Assembly (NCBI GenBank): GCA_965208015.1
Contig: OZ242308.1
Location: 62,001 to 126,000, forward strand
From: Bin87 sp965208015
Lineage (GTDB): Bacteria > Chloroflexota > Dehalococcoidia > Lucifugimonadales > UBA3495
Direction of reading: 5' to 3'
DNA length: 64,000 nt
Part shown: positions 1 to 8,458 of the stretch, one piece after another
Position numbering within the stretch: the stretch's first letter is position 1
Layout of the letters: the number at the start of each line of letters is the position of its first letter
Position numbers and translations under genes: made by a program
Notes under the pieces: model-generated
Told to the model about the DNA's origin: nothing
Seen by the model: only the letters and a program-made list of their open reading frames with translations
Database searches by the model: none

Positions 1-2073
1 CCGGGTCGGGGACGGGGTTCCTCGGTTTCAATGCTGGTCGGCTACCTCATCGGCCTTTCCCACGTTGACCCGGTGGAATACGGCTTGGCCCTGGACCGTT
101 TCCTGTCCTCCGAAACCGCTGTGCTGCCCGACATCGACCTGGACTTCCCCCGGAACATCCGGGAACGCCTCATCCTGAGGGTGATCGAAGAATGGGGCTG
201 GGACCACGCCGCGCTGGCCGGCATGATGCCTACCTACAAGGGACGCGGCATCGTGCGCGACCTGGGCAGGGCGCTGGGCCTGCCGTCAGATGAGGTGGCC
301 ACCCTGGCCCGGAGCCTGGAGACCGATTCACCTGCCGAGTTGTCCATTTCGCCCACTCTGCTGGCCCGGTGCGACCGTCCCGGCTGGCGAGACCTGCTGG
401 GTTTGTCGCAGCAGCTGGCCGGTTTCCCCAAAGGGTTGGCCCAGCACCCCGGCGGGATGCTGGTGTCGTCAACGCCTCTCACCAACCTCATGCCGGTGCA
501 ACCCTCGGCCATCGAAGGTCGCTACGTGGCCCACTGGGACAAGGACAGCATTGACGACGCCGGCGTGCTCAAGATTGACCTGCTGGCCCTCGGCGCCTTG
601 TCCCAGATGCAGCAGGCGGTGCGACTGGTGAGGGACCGCGCCGGTGTCGAACCCGACCTGAGCCGCATCAACTATCGGGATCCGGAGGTGTTTGCCGATC
701 TGGGTCGGGGCGACACCGTGGGCGTCTTCCAGGTGGAGTCCGCCGCCCAGATGCAGACCATTGTCAGGATGCGGCCGGAGAACATCTACGAGTTGGCGCT
801 GGAGGTGGCCGCGGTACGCCCCGGCGTGGGCGCCAACGACGGAGTGGCCGAGTTCCTGCGCCGCCGAGAGGGCATGGACTGGGCCTACGACCACCCCCTG
901 GAGCGAAACGCGCTGGAACGATCCATGGGGGTGATCATGTTCCAGGACCAGGTGGTGCAGCTGGGCATGGACGTGGGCGGTTTCACCGCCGCCGAGGCCG
1001 ACCGGATGCGCCGCGCCTTCGGACGCCGCGACGGGCAGCGACTGGTCGCTCAGTACCGGGAGCGGTTCATCGGAGGCGCCGCAGAGCGCGGAATTCCGCC
1101 GGACACTGCTGAGATAATCTTCGGCAAGTTCAACCCGCACTATATGTTCCCCGAGGGCCACGCGGTGGCCTTCGCTTTCACCGCCTACCAGATGGCGTGG
1201 CTGCGTCGCTATCACCCGCTGGAGTTCTTCGTCGCCCTGTTCAACGAGCAGCCCATGGGCTTCTGGGACCTCGACACTCTGAAGCAGGACGCCCGCCGGC
1301 TGGGGCTTCGCGTAGCCCATCCCGATGTGAACCGCTCCGCACTGCTCTGCACCGTCGAGGGCGACGATGTCCTGCGCCTGGGGTTGACCTTCGTCAAGGG
1401 AATCGATAACCGCCTGGGAGAGACGGTGCTGCGGGCGAGAGACGCGGGGTCATTCGCCGACCTGTCGGACCTGCTGGCCCGGTCGGGCTTGTCTCGGGAG
1501 GCGTTGGAGAACCTGGCGCGTGCCGGCGCCATGGACGCGCTGCCCAACTGCGCGGACCGGCGGAGCGTTCTCTGGCAGGTGGGAGCCGGCTACGTTTCGG
1601 GCGTGCGCCGAGGCCAGTTGGCCCTGCCGCTACCCGCTGCCAGTGCGCCGGAGGCTCTGGCCGGAACGTCCCGCGCCCGTCGGATGCTGGGCGAGTACGC
1701 CATGCTGGGCCTCTGCCCCGATGGTCACGTGATGGAGCTGCTGCGGCCTCAGCTGGGACCGGAGGTGCTGACCAGCGATGGTCTGCTGGGCTGTCGCGAC
1801 GGCGACGTGGTGCGCGTGGCCGGCCGGGTGGTACGCCGGCAACGTCCCCTGGCGGCCGCGGTGTTCCTGACCCTGGAGGACGAATTCGGGCTGATTCCTC
1901 TGGCGGTTTGGCCTGCTCAGTGGGAGCGGCTCAAGGGCGCGTTGCGTCGTTCTCTAGTCGTCGTGGAAGGCCAGATTTCGCGGCGCGACGACACGCTGAA
2001 CGTGGCGGCGCAAAATGCCTGGCCGCTGGCGCTGCACCTGGACTACCGCTACGGCCGGCGGGATTGGCGGTGA
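1..2073 (+). CDS. dnaE2: Error-prone DNA polymerase III alpha subunit (DnaE2/ImuC-like), 5' end outside the window
   Basis: C-family replicative-type polymerase. The reading frame is open to base 1, where residues GRGSSVSMLVGYLIGLSHVDP match the region just ahead of the palm, so the N-terminal PHP domain lies upstream of the window. The first internal ATG (31) is not the true start. The palm motif PDIDLDFP carries two catalytic aspartates. Further on come AHWDKDSIDDAGVLKIDLLALG (shown by its key WDKD and KIDLLALG parts), HYMFPEGHAVAFAFTAYQMAWL, the DnaE2-type QPMGFW block, a helix-hairpin-helix region and a C-terminal OB fold. The short C terminus after the OB fold, without the DnaE1 tail, favours the translesion DnaE2 type used in SOS-type mutagenesis, but dnaE1 cannot be excluded without the N-terminal half. 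No imuA/imuB neighbour is visible. Confidence 0.85.
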   Translation, partial: PGRGRGSSVSMLVGYLIGLSHVDPVEYGLALDRFLSSETAVLPDIDLDFPRNIRERLILRVIEEWGWDHAALAGMMPTYKGRGIVRDLGRALGLPSDEVATLARSLETDSPAELSISPTLLARCDRPGWRDLLGLSQQLAGFPKGLAQHPGGMLVSSTPLTNLMPVQPSAIEGRYVAHWDKDSIDDAGVLKIDLLALGALSQMQQAVRLVRDRAGVEPDLSRINYRDPEVFADLGRGDTVGVFQVESAAQMQTIVRMRPENIYELALEVAAVRPGVGANDGVAEFLRRREGMDWAYDHPLERNALERSMGVIMFQDQVVQLGMDVGGFTAAEADRMRRAFGRRDGQRLVAQYRERFIGGAAERGIPPDTAEIIFGKFNPHYMFPEGHAVAFAFTAYQMAWLRRYHPLEFFVALFNEQPMGFWDLDTLKQDARRLGLRVAHPDVNRSALLCTVEGDDVLRLGLTFVKGIDNRLGETVLRARDAGSFADLSDLLARSGLSREALENLARAGAMDALPNCADRRSVLWQVGAGYVSGVRRGQLALPLPAASAPEALAGTSRARRMLGEYAMLGLCPDGHVMELLRPQLGPEVLTSDGLLGCRDGDVVRVAGRVVRRQRPLAAAVFLTLEDEFGLIPLAVWPAQWERLKGALRRSLVVVEGQISRRDDTLNVAAQNAWPLALHLDYRYGRRDWR

Positions 2074-2091
2074 CGCTTCCCGCGCTTGTTC

Positions 2092-2412
2092 TCATCTGCC
2101 GCCCACCCCGGCCCGGATGGCCGGCGGTATGCTCACAAGGTCGGCCAGGGCGTCGGCGCGTCCGTGCAACGCTGAGTCTAGCGGGTTGTCCATCAGCTCG
2201 TTGTTCATGCCGGCGGTGTTGGCCGTTCGTCGGGGGTTCTGCACTTGGGTAAGCTGGCTTACCTGCTCTGCCAGTTGCTCGACGATACGAAGAAGTTGAC
2301 TTTCCTCATCGGTGAGCGACTTCCGGCGCAGGCATTCCCGGACCTCGCGTTGGTCGTCGAGGATCCGTTCCAGCCCAGCGATGGTTGAAATTGGCAGTTC
2401 GTCAGGAATCAT
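2092..2412 (-). CDS. Small hypothetical protein
   Basis: 106 codons. It reads as an acidic, helix-rich polypeptide with a possible coiled-coil stretch (residues about 35-60, LRIVEQLAEQVSQLTQ). No family is recognised. No clear Shine-Dalgarno sequence precedes the ATG. It converges on the polymerase gene with an 18-bp gap. Its soluble-looking composition makes it more plausible than the shadow frames here, but it could be spurious. Confidence 0.35.
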   Translation of the reverse strand: MIPDELPISTIAGLERILDDQREVRECLRRKSLTDEESQLLRIVEQLAEQVSQLTQVQNPRRTANTAGMNNELMDNPLDSALHGRADALADLVSIPPAIRAGVGGR

Positions 2413-3083
2413 TTGTTGCGCCGCTGGCGGTCATTGTATTACTGCTACCGGAGTGCGGCGGTGCGGTTTTCGGTATTCGCCCAGCAGTTAGGCCGCGCGC
2501 AGCCGACGGGATGTGGCTTTCTGCTGGGACGGGGATGTCCCCAATTCGCGCCGTTTGAACCCCCAACTCTGCACCGTTTCCCTGGACATTCGCGGGAACC
2601 TCCAACGGCAACGTTATGCGGTTTGGCAGGACGGGTCTACTCTCGCGCGCGGTCTTTTACGGGAGGGTCCGTCGGACGGGGACTCCTCAGCGGCAAAGCA
2701 CTGCTCTGGGCATTGATTCCATTGAGAGGGTTATTGAAGATGCCTGATCACCTCTGAACGCCGAAGGTCGGGGACGGCATTATCTCCGCGGCCTCCGCCG
2801 CATGGGCACAGATGGCTGCCTCGTATCACCATATCCTCAGCATGGCGGTGCCGACTTGATGCTGCATTGGACCTGGCTGGCCTTGGTGCCACCGAACACC
2901 AAACGAAATTCGCGCCCGGGTCCCCCGGGCGCGAATTGGCCTGCGAATGCTGTGGTTTGCGGCTCGCTACGGTCGCTTACTGGGGATTTGTCCAGCATTT
3001 GTCCAGCAAAACGGGCTCAATCCTGCCGATAAGCCACCAATTGATACCGTCATTGTGCTTGCAATCGCCGCTTATTGAGAAGG
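2413..3083. other. Intergenic region of about 670 bp without a convincing gene
   Basis: No open frame here has both a ribosome binding site and plausible protein composition. The only structured element is the perfect hairpin at 2907-2937. The region ends at the CCA end of tRNA-Phe. It could contain a decayed element, but no recognisable coding remnant could be read. Confidence 0.5.
2907..2937. repeat. Perfect 14-bp inverted repeat (hairpin)
   Basis: AATTCGCGCCCGGG is followed after 3 bases (TCC) by its exact reverse complement. There is no T-tract on either side, so it is not a textbook intrinsic terminator. It could act as a bidirectional stop, a protein site or a relic of an element end. 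Confidence 0.7.
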
Positions 3084-3160
3084 TGGTGCCGAGGGGCGGA
3101 TTCGAACCACCGACACCGGCATTTTCAGTGCCGTGCTCTACCAGGCTGAGCTACCTCGGC
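3084..3160 (-). tRNA. tRNA-Phe (GAA), CCA encoded
   Basis: The minus strand reads as a full cloverleaf: acceptor GCCGAGG/CCTCGGC, D-arm AGCTCAGCCTGGTAGAGCA, anticodon stem CGGCA/TGCCG with loop CTGAAAA (anticodon GAA, from plus-strand TTC at 3124-3126), T-loop GGTTCGAATCC and a genomically encoded CCA at 3084-3086. A strong promoter lies just upstream (3174-3202). Confidence 0.97.
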
Positions 3161-3173
3161 TAAACGGACTTTA

Positions 3174-3202
3174 ATCATAGACTGAGGCATCATCCGTGTC
3201 AA
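3174..3202 (-). promoter_or_regulatory. Sigma70-type promoter of tRNA-Phe
   Basis: On the minus strand TTGACA (3202-3197), a 17-bp spacer and TATGAT (3179-3174) give a near-consensus promoter. The predicted start is about 7 bases before the mature tRNA. Five bases of the -35 box are part of the IS target duplication at 3198-3207, and the box is intact. Confidence 0.8.
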
Positions 3203-4450
3203 TTCGGCAGGGCAATCGCGTCTTATCCGAGGAGGACTTTGAGCAGGTAGTCCTCGTCCCATCCGGCGTTGAGTCGTTTGCCCTGGATGCCTACTTTCAG
3301 CGTTCTCTCGTTTTTCAAGAGGTTGTGTCCGATCTGGCGCAGGGTGTTGATGTTCTGTGGTCCGTGGTCTTTGCGGACTCGGCACTGGTCCTCCCGAAAG
3401 GACACGTCCAGGGTCCAGTGCAACGAGTTTTCGATGCTCCAGTGGCCTCTAATGGCGGCCAGCAGTTGTTCCGCTGACCCGGCCAGACTGCTGATGTAGT
3501 AGCGGGGCTGGCTGGCGTCGCCTGCTGCGGTGGTGCGGTGGCCCACCACCCTGACGGCGGCTTTCAGTTCCGGCCATTGCCCCTGGGGGTCCAGATAGTC
3601 CAGGCAGTCCGGCTCGGTGATGACCCAGCATTCCCGCCGTTCCACCCGCCCGTGTCCCTTGTCCAGGGTTTGAGCGTAGTCATAGGGCACGCCGTCAAAG
3701 CCCAATGCCTCGGCCCCTTCGAACAGGTCTTGAATATTCTCGTACAGTTGACCCTGGTTCTCCTTCACCGCCAGCACATAGTCGGCACCACCATCTGTGA
3801 TCTGCTGCGCAATCTCTCGCTGGCAGCCCATGGCGTCGATAGTTACGATACAGCCATTCAACTCCAGCATCTCCAGCAGTTGAGGAATGGCAGTGATCTC
3901 ATTGGATTTCTCGTCGGTCTTGACCTGACCCAGGGTCAGGCTTTGCTGGGTGGCCCAGGCGCTGACCATATGGATGGCCCCCTTCTTCCCAGCACGGTCA
4001 TAGGACCGTCGGGCCGTCTTGCCGTCGATAGCCACCACCTCGCCAGGCAACAACTCGGCGATGGCCTGGGTCCATGAGATGAAGCAATCCTGCAACTGCA
4101 CTGGGTCCAGACGGGCGAAGACATCGCCGAAGGTGTCGTGGGACGGAATGCCGTGGGGCAGTTCCAGGAAACTCTGAAACCAGGCCAGCTTGCTCCTGCC
4201 GAACAGCTCGATATGAACCCAGGAATCAGCCCCACAGATGGTGGCGCAGATGGCGATGGCCAGGATGTCCACCAGTTTGTGGTGTCGGGTGCGTTCTACC
4301 CGGGGATCGTCCAACTCGGCGAAATGATCGAGAATGGTTGCCTTGGGTGCTTGTGCCATGCCCTCCTACCTCCACGACCTGCAATGGATCATCGGACATT
4401 AGCACATTTCTAAAAATCTCATTAAGACGCGATTGCCCTGGTCAATTCGG
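3198..4450. mobile_element. Complete ISAs1-family insertion sequence with 10-bp target duplication
   Basis: Element 3208-4440 (1233 bp). The terminal inverted repeats CAGGGCAATCGCGTCTTA are perfect over 18 bp (3208-3225 and, inverted, 4423-4440). The direct repeat GTCAATTCGG flanks it at 3198-3207 and 4441-4450. The transposase is intact and its stop codon lies inside the left terminal repeat. Perfect ends and duplications indicate a recent, probably still active copy. It sits between the divergent promoters of tRNA-Phe and rpsA. Confidence 0.97.
3223..4359 (-). CDS. ISAs1-family DDE transposase
   Basis: 378 aa, full length for the family. An N-terminal DDE_Tnp_1-associated domain (about residues 8-95, with LDDPR and H-K-L-V-DIL) is followed by a DDE catalytic domain with D112 (AIDGKT), D175 (TIDAMGCQ) and E310 (HWSIENSLHW, the family signature). 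No frameshift or stop is visible, so it is likely active. It catalyses excision and integration of the IS that carries it, acting on the 18-bp ends. Resembles the E. coli H-repeat-associated proteins. Confidence 0.96.
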   Translation of the reverse strand: MAQAPKATILDHFAELDDPRVERTRHHKLVDILAIAICATICGADSWVHIELFGRSKLAWFQSFLELPHGIPSHDTFGDVFARLDPVQLQDCFISWTQAIAELLPGEVVAIDGKTARRSYDRAGKKGAIHMVSAWATQQSLTLGQVKTDEKSNEITAIPQLLEMLELNGCIVTIDAMGCQREIAQQITDGGADYVLAVKENQGQLYENIQDLFEGAEALGFDGVPYDYAQTLDKGHGRVERRECWVITEPDCLDYLDPQGQWPELKAAVRVVGHRTTAAGDASQPRYYISSLAGSAEQLLAAIRGHWSIENSLHWTLDVSFREDQCRVRKDHGPQNINTLRQIGHNLLKNERTLKVGIQGKRLNAGWDEDYLLKVLLG

Positions 4451-4458
4451 TTTTGCGG

Positions 4459-4487
4459 TTGCAATTTGCCTGCCGTATAAGTATTAT
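4459..4487 (+). promoter_or_regulatory. Sigma70-type promoter of rpsA
   Basis: TTGCAA (4459-4464), 17-bp spacer, TATTAT (4482-4487). The predicted start is near 4494, giving a leader of about 100 nt. It lies 18 bp beyond the right end of the IS. The palindrome at 4462-4502 covers the promoter. Confidence 0.75.
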
Positions 4488-4502
4488 TAGGCAGGCGAAT
4501 TG
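4462..4502. promoter_or_regulatory. Inverted repeat over the rpsA promoter (possible operator or leader hairpin)
   Basis: CAATT-T-GCCTGCC (4462-4474) and GGCAGGC-G-AATTG (4490-4502) are complementary with one T:G pair. The 15-base loop holds the -10 box, and the outer arm overlaps the -35 box. Because it spans the core promoter, a DNA-level operator is more likely than an RNA terminator. The regulator is unknown. Confidence 0.55.
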
Positions 4503-4595
4503 TGGGGAAAGTGATCCAAGCGAGAACGAAGTACCTGCTCGACCTGTGCGGCCGCGCCAACCGGCCGTAAGCAAGAGTAAGGAGCAGCTTAACTG

Positions 4596-5696
4596 ATGGT
4601 AGCCCAGGACCCGAACGTAGTCGACGTCACCGACATGTCACAACTCCCGGAATCGGCCTTTTCGCCGAGGGAATACCGGAGAGGCGACTTAGTGACCGGC
4701 GAGATAGTGCGCATCGATGACGAGGGTATGGTCATCAGCGCCGGACTCAAGACCGAGGGCATCGTTCCCCCACAGGAGATGCGGACACTCACCGACGAGA
4801 AACGAGAGCAGATGCAGCCGGGCTCCAACGTGATTGTCATTCACCTCAACAATCGCGGGCCGGGAGGCATGGCGGTATTCTCCTACGACCAGGCGCAGGA
4901 AAAGCAGGTCTGGGAAGACCTGATCGAACTGCACAAGCAGGACTCCGAACTGGCGGCCAAGGTCGTGCAGCACAACAAGGGCGGCCTGGTGGTTGACTGG
5001 CAGGGAGTGCGCGGATTCGTTCCCTTCTCACAGATGGCGCCCGTGCCGAAAGAAGGCCGCATCGAACATCTGGACGCCCGGATTGGCGAGGATGCCCGGT
5101 TCAACATCCTGGAGTTGGACGCCCAGCGCGAGAAGCTGGTGCTGACCGAACGGCGGATCTGGCGGCAACTGCGCAACGCGGCCAAGGAGCGGCTGCTGGA
5201 AGAGTTGCAGGAAGGTCAGATCGTCCAGGGCACGGTCCGGTCGATGCGTGGATTCGGCGCTTTTGTCGATCTGGGCGACGCGGAAGGGCTGGTGCCCATC
5301 TCCGAACTGTCCTGGTCCATGATCAAGTCGCCGGAGGAAGTGGTCAGCGTGGGCGACAACCTGACCCTCAAGGTGCTGCGGGTGGACCGCGAGAACAGCA
5401 AGATCTCGCTGAGCCTCAAGCGGACCCAGCCGGAACCCTGGGACACCGTGCCGGAGCGCTACCACGTCGGTGACATCGTGGACGGAACGGTCACCCGCCT
5501 GATGGACTTCGGCGCCTTCGTGAAGCTGGAAGACTGGGTAGAGGGCTTGGTGCACATCTCCGAGCTGTCGGCTCGCCGGATGGAGCACCCTCGCGAGATC
5601 GTCTACCAGGGGCAGCAGATCAAGGTGCAGATCCTGAGCATTGACACTGAACGGAAGCGGATGAGCCTGAGCTACCGCAAGGTGTACGGCCTGTAG
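4596..5696 (+). CDS. rpsA: 30S ribosomal protein S1 (four S1 domains)
   Basis: 366 aa. Binds mRNA at the 30S platform and promotes translation initiation on structured or weak-SD messages. Four S1/OB repeats are readable: about 28-95 (RRGDLVTGEIVRIDDEG), 115-185 (diverged, AKVVQHNKGGLVVDWQGVRGF), 206-276 (GQIVQGTVRSMRGFGAFVDLG) and 291-362 (GDIVDGTVTRLMDFGAFVKLE). Four domains are typical outside Proteobacteria, where six are usual. The start is supported by AAGGAG (4579-4584). An intrinsic terminator follows directly. The promoter and a palindrome lie upstream, next to a newly inserted IS. Confidence 0.95.
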   Translation: MVAQDPNVVDVTDMSQLPESAFSPREYRRGDLVTGEIVRIDDEGMVISAGLKTEGIVPPQEMRTLTDEKREQMQPGSNVIVIHLNNRGPGGMAVFSYDQAQEKQVWEDLIELHKQDSELAAKVVQHNKGGLVVDWQGVRGFVPFSQMAPVPKEGRIEHLDARIGEDARFNILELDAQREKLVLTERRIWRQLRNAAKERLLEELQEGQIVQGTVRSMRGFGAFVDLGDAEGLVPISELSWSMIKSPEEVVSVGDNLTLKVLRVDRENSKISLSLKRTQPEPWDTVPERYHVGDIVDGTVTRLMDFGAFVKLEDWVEGLVHISELSARRMEHPREIVYQGQQIKVQILSIDTERKRMSLSYRKVYGL

Positions 5697-5727
5697 CCGA
5701 ACCTTCAGCGCAGCGTCAAAAATGATT

Positions 5728-5760
5728 TAGGGGCGATGGTTATCGCCCCTATTTTGTTCT
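5728..5760 (+). terminator. Intrinsic terminator after rpsA
   Basis: AGGGGCGAT (5729-5737), loop GGTT, ATCGCCCCT (5742-5750), then ATTTTGTT. The outer T-A pair 5728/5751 extends the stem. An A-rich stretch precedes it, so it may also work for the convergent gene, whose stop codon (5749-5751) lies inside the stem. Confidence 0.85.
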
Positions 5761-6540
5761 TTGCAGCGCCGGCAGATCCACGCCATTCATGATGAGGTGC
5801 CCCGGGTCGGCGGCGTTTTCGTCATCGCGCAACTCGCGAAGCCGCTCCAGGCCGCGTCGGGTATCGCTGGCGACGCGGGCCGGGTGCCACTTGCGGATGC
5901 GCCGCTTGAACAGCCAGTAGGTGAATTCCTGCCAGGCGACCAAGGATAGCTTCTCGGGGTCGCAACCCCAGGCTCCACCGACATCGACGAGAAACTCAGG
6001 GACGAGGTTGGTCCGGGTCTCGCCGTAGAGATGGCGGTAGGCATCCTCGACCACGTCGTCGCTGTCGCCATAGCATCGCGCCAGGCGGCTCTTGCGGATG
6101 GAGTCTTCCGTCACCAGTTGCAAAGCCTCTTCGACCACCACGCCGTACCAGAAGTTCAAGTGGGCGGTGTACCGATAGGGACCGATGAGCTGACGGAACC
6201 GTTCCGGGTCGATGTCCTCGGGCAGCCGACCGTAGAACAGCAGGGTTTCCAGTTCGTGCGGCGGAACCGCGTCGGGAATGGAAAGGCAGAGACGATGGGC
6301 CAGGGTGAGCCAGTCCAGGGCCTCGCCGCCGATAACGTAGCGCCAATCCCGACCCCAAAGTTCCTCGTGGGGCAGACTCCAGCGTCCGATGGCGTCCAGC
6401 AGCGCAATGTGCCACGGCTCGGCGATGCCAGCGCGGGAGCGCAGTCGCTCGATAACGTGGTCATGCGCTGGGAGGGAATCGCCCTCGCCGTGCGCCGGCG
6501 AAATGACCGCTACGCCGGTGTCGTCCACCGTGAAGGTCAT
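5749..6540 (-). CDS. Hypothetical protein coupled to polX
   Basis: 263 aa from the ATG at 6538-6540, which overlaps the polX stop codon as ATGA. This argues for translational coupling and against the longer upstream frame. It has no signal peptide or membrane segment. It is aromatic- and Arg-rich, with a central YRYTAHLNFWYGVVVEEALQ stretch and a C-terminal WLFKRRIRKWHP region. No family is recognised. Context suggests a role linked to the downstream step of the same two-gene unit, but nothing in the sequence names a reaction. Confidence 0.75.
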   Translation of the reverse strand: MTFTVDDTGVAVISPAHGEGDSLPAHDHVIERLRSRAGIAEPWHIALLDAIGRWSLPHEELWGRDWRYVIGGEALDWLTLAHRLCLSIPDAVPPHELETLLFYGRLPEDIDPERFRQLIGPYRYTAHLNFWYGVVVEEALQLVTEDSIRKSRLARCYGDSDDVVEDAYRHLYGETRTNLVPEFLVDVGGAWGCDPEKLSLVAWQEFTYWLFKRRIRKWHPARVASDTRRGLERLRELRDDENAADPGHLIMNGVDLPALQRTK

Positions 6541-8336
6541 GATCGGGCTGCCGCGCCGCCTCGAGACTCTGCCATGGCAGCGAATCGTTCGGTTCGCTGC
6601 CCTTTCGGGGTGTGGAGCCACGCCAGAAACTCGCTCGCCGGATAGGTGTTCAGGACGTGCTCCGGCCCACACCAGGCGCGGCGCGCCACGGCCACGCCAA
6701 AGGTGCGGTTCGTCAGGCCGTCGACGTGGTGAGAGTCGGTGTTGATGACCAACGGGATGCCCAACTCTCGGGCGCGAGCCGCGTGAGTATCCTTGAGGTC
6801 CAGGCGCTCCGGCGCGGCGTTGATTTCCATGGCGGTGCCGGTGTCGCGGGCGGTTTGCAGCAGGGCCTCGATGTCGAACTCAACCGGGTCGCGCCGGCCG
6901 AGCAGGCGCGTGGAGGCATGCCCGATGACGGTGACGTGGGGGTTCTCCATGGCCCGGGTGATGCGCCGGGTCATGGTCTCGCGGTCCTGGCTCATGGCGT
7001 TGTGAACCGATGCAATCACCCAGTCCAGCATACCCAGCACGTCGTCGGGGAAGTCCATGGCGCCATCGGCGCGGATGTCCACCTCGGAGCCGCAGAGGAT
7101 GGTCATGTCGTAACGGGATTGCAGGCTCCGCAGGATTTCGACCTGGCGGGCAAGGCGGTCGGGCGTCAGGCCGTTGGCGACGCCCAGGCCCTGGGAATGG
7201 TCGGTGAGTGCCATGTACTCGTAGCCCATGGCGGCCACGGCGTCGACCATCTCTTCCAGGGGAAACTTGCCATCGCTCCAGTCGCTGTGCAGGTGCAGGT
7301 CGCCCCGGAGGTCGGCCTCGGTGATCAGATTGGGCAGGTTGCCTGCCCGGGCAGCGTCCAACTCGTCGGAACCACGCCGCAGTTCCGGCGGAATCCAGGG
7401 CAGATCTAGGCGGCCGTAGAAGGCCTCCTCGTCGGGGAACCGCTCAGTCTCGCCGCTTTCGATGACGGTAATGCCGTATTCGTTCAGGGACAGGCCGCGA
7501 CGGTTGGCGTAATCGCGCAGGCGGATGTTGTGCTGCTGGCTGCCGGTGAAGTACTGGAGCATCGCGCCCATGGCGTCCGGCTCGCCGATGCGCAGGTCGA
7601 TCTGGATCCCCGGGTCTACTATCACCGAGGTCTTGGAGTCGCCCTGCACCAGAACTTCACGCACCGATGGCAGGACGGCCAGGGCCGGGCCGGTTTCGGC
7701 CGGATTTTCCGAGACGGCGATGAGGTCCAGGTCGCCGATGGTCTCCTCCCAGCGGCGCAGGGAACCGGCCGGGGTGATGCTCACCAGGCCGGGGCAGGCG
7801 TCGAACAGTTGGGCGGTCACCGCGGCGCAGGTCTCGGACGCGATGCCCAGGGGCGTGCGGTCGGAGCGGGAACGCTGGGCCTGGATGTGGCGCAGGATGT
7901 TTGCCACAGAGCGTTTGCCCATCCGGGGAAGCTGTTCCAGCCGGCCGTCCAGCGCGGCCTGCTCCAGCTCAGCGACGGACCCGATGCCAAGCTCGTCCAC
8001 GGCGGCCTTCACGGTCTTGGGTCCCATGCCGGGGACTTCAAGCATCTCCAGCACGTTGGGAGGAAGCTCCTCGGCCAGGCGGTCGTAGGCGGCCACGTGG
8101 CCGGTCGCCACGTATTCCTGCACCTTTTCGCTGATGGCCTTGCCGACGCCGGGAATTTTCTTCAGGTCGTCGCCGGCGGCGGCCGCCGCGGCCAGCGACC
8201 AACTGAGCTGCTCGATGGTGTTGGCGGCGCGCTGATAGGCGCGAATCTTGAAGACTGTGTCCCCCTTGATCTCCAGCATGGCAGCCATGTTATTGAACAG
8301 CTGGACGATGTCTTCGTTGGTGATTTGGGTGGTCAT
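6537..8336 (-). CDS. polX: DNA polymerase/3'-5' exonuclease PolX (Pol beta type with C-terminal PHP domain)
   Basis: 599 aa. Gap-filling polymerase of base-excision repair. The start is the ATG at 8336 (MTTQITNEDI), where family similarity begins. Helix-hairpin-helix motifs occur at about 60-75 and 102-115 (VPGMGPKTVKAAVDELG). The Pol-beta palm has the metal-binding aspartates D202 and D204 (GDLDLI) and D247 (QIDLRI). The PHP domain from about 345 (DLHLHSDWSDGKF, TDHS, GSEVDI, ASVHN, GHASTR) provides the Mn-dependent 3'-5' exonuclease/AP endonuclease sites. All key residues are present. Confidence 0.94.
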   Translation of the reverse strand: MTTQITNEDIVQLFNNMAAMLEIKGDTVFKIRAYQRAANTIEQLSWSLAAAAAAGDDLKKIPGVGKAISEKVQEYVATGHVAAYDRLAEELPPNVLEMLEVPGMGPKTVKAAVDELGIGSVAELEQAALDGRLEQLPRMGKRSVANILRHIQAQRSRSDRTPLGIASETCAAVTAQLFDACPGLVSITPAGSLRRWEETIGDLDLIAVSENPAETGPALAVLPSVREVLVQGDSKTSVIVDPGIQIDLRIGEPDAMGAMLQYFTGSQQHNIRLRDYANRRGLSLNEYGITVIESGETERFPDEEAFYGRLDLPWIPPELRRGSDELDAARAGNLPNLITEADLRGDLHLHSDWSDGKFPLEEMVDAVAAMGYEYMALTDHSQGLGVANGLTPDRLARQVEILRSLQSRYDMTILCGSEVDIRADGAMDFPDDVLGMLDWVIASVHNAMSQDRETMTRRITRAMENPHVTVIGHASTRLLGRRDPVEFDIEALLQTARDTGTAMEINAAPERLDLKDTHAARARELGIPLVINTDSHHVDGLTNRTFGVAVARRAWCGPEHVLNTYPASEFLAWLHTPKGQRTERFAAMAESRGGAAARS

Positions 8337-8410
8337 GGTGAATACCTTACCACCGGCCAATGAAGGCGGGCAAGCGAACCTTCCGGCGCGGCGGCGCCAG
8401 GCAAACGCAA

Positions 8411-8434
8411 GGGCGCCTGCTTCCGCAGACGCCC
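8411..8434 (-). terminator. Probable terminator of the aconitase gene
   Basis: The minus strand reads GGGCGTCTGC, loop GGAA, GCAGGCGCCC (10-bp stem with one G:U), followed by TTGCGTTT. The loop is a stable GNRA type. The T-tract is weak. Confidence 0.55.
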
Positions 8435-8458
8435 CCGCTGTTCCGTATGCGAACTTGG

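Noticed and set aside
2402..2611. 69-codon minus-strand frame with GNGAELGVQTARIGDIPVP
   Set aside because: It reads like a possible decayed insertion remnant, but no start, RBS or recognisable domain could be established.
2867..3163. 98-codon plus-strand frame ending in a GGFEPPTP-containing tail
   Set aside because: This is the classic antisense translation of a tRNA gene (tRNA-Phe on the other strand), not a protein.
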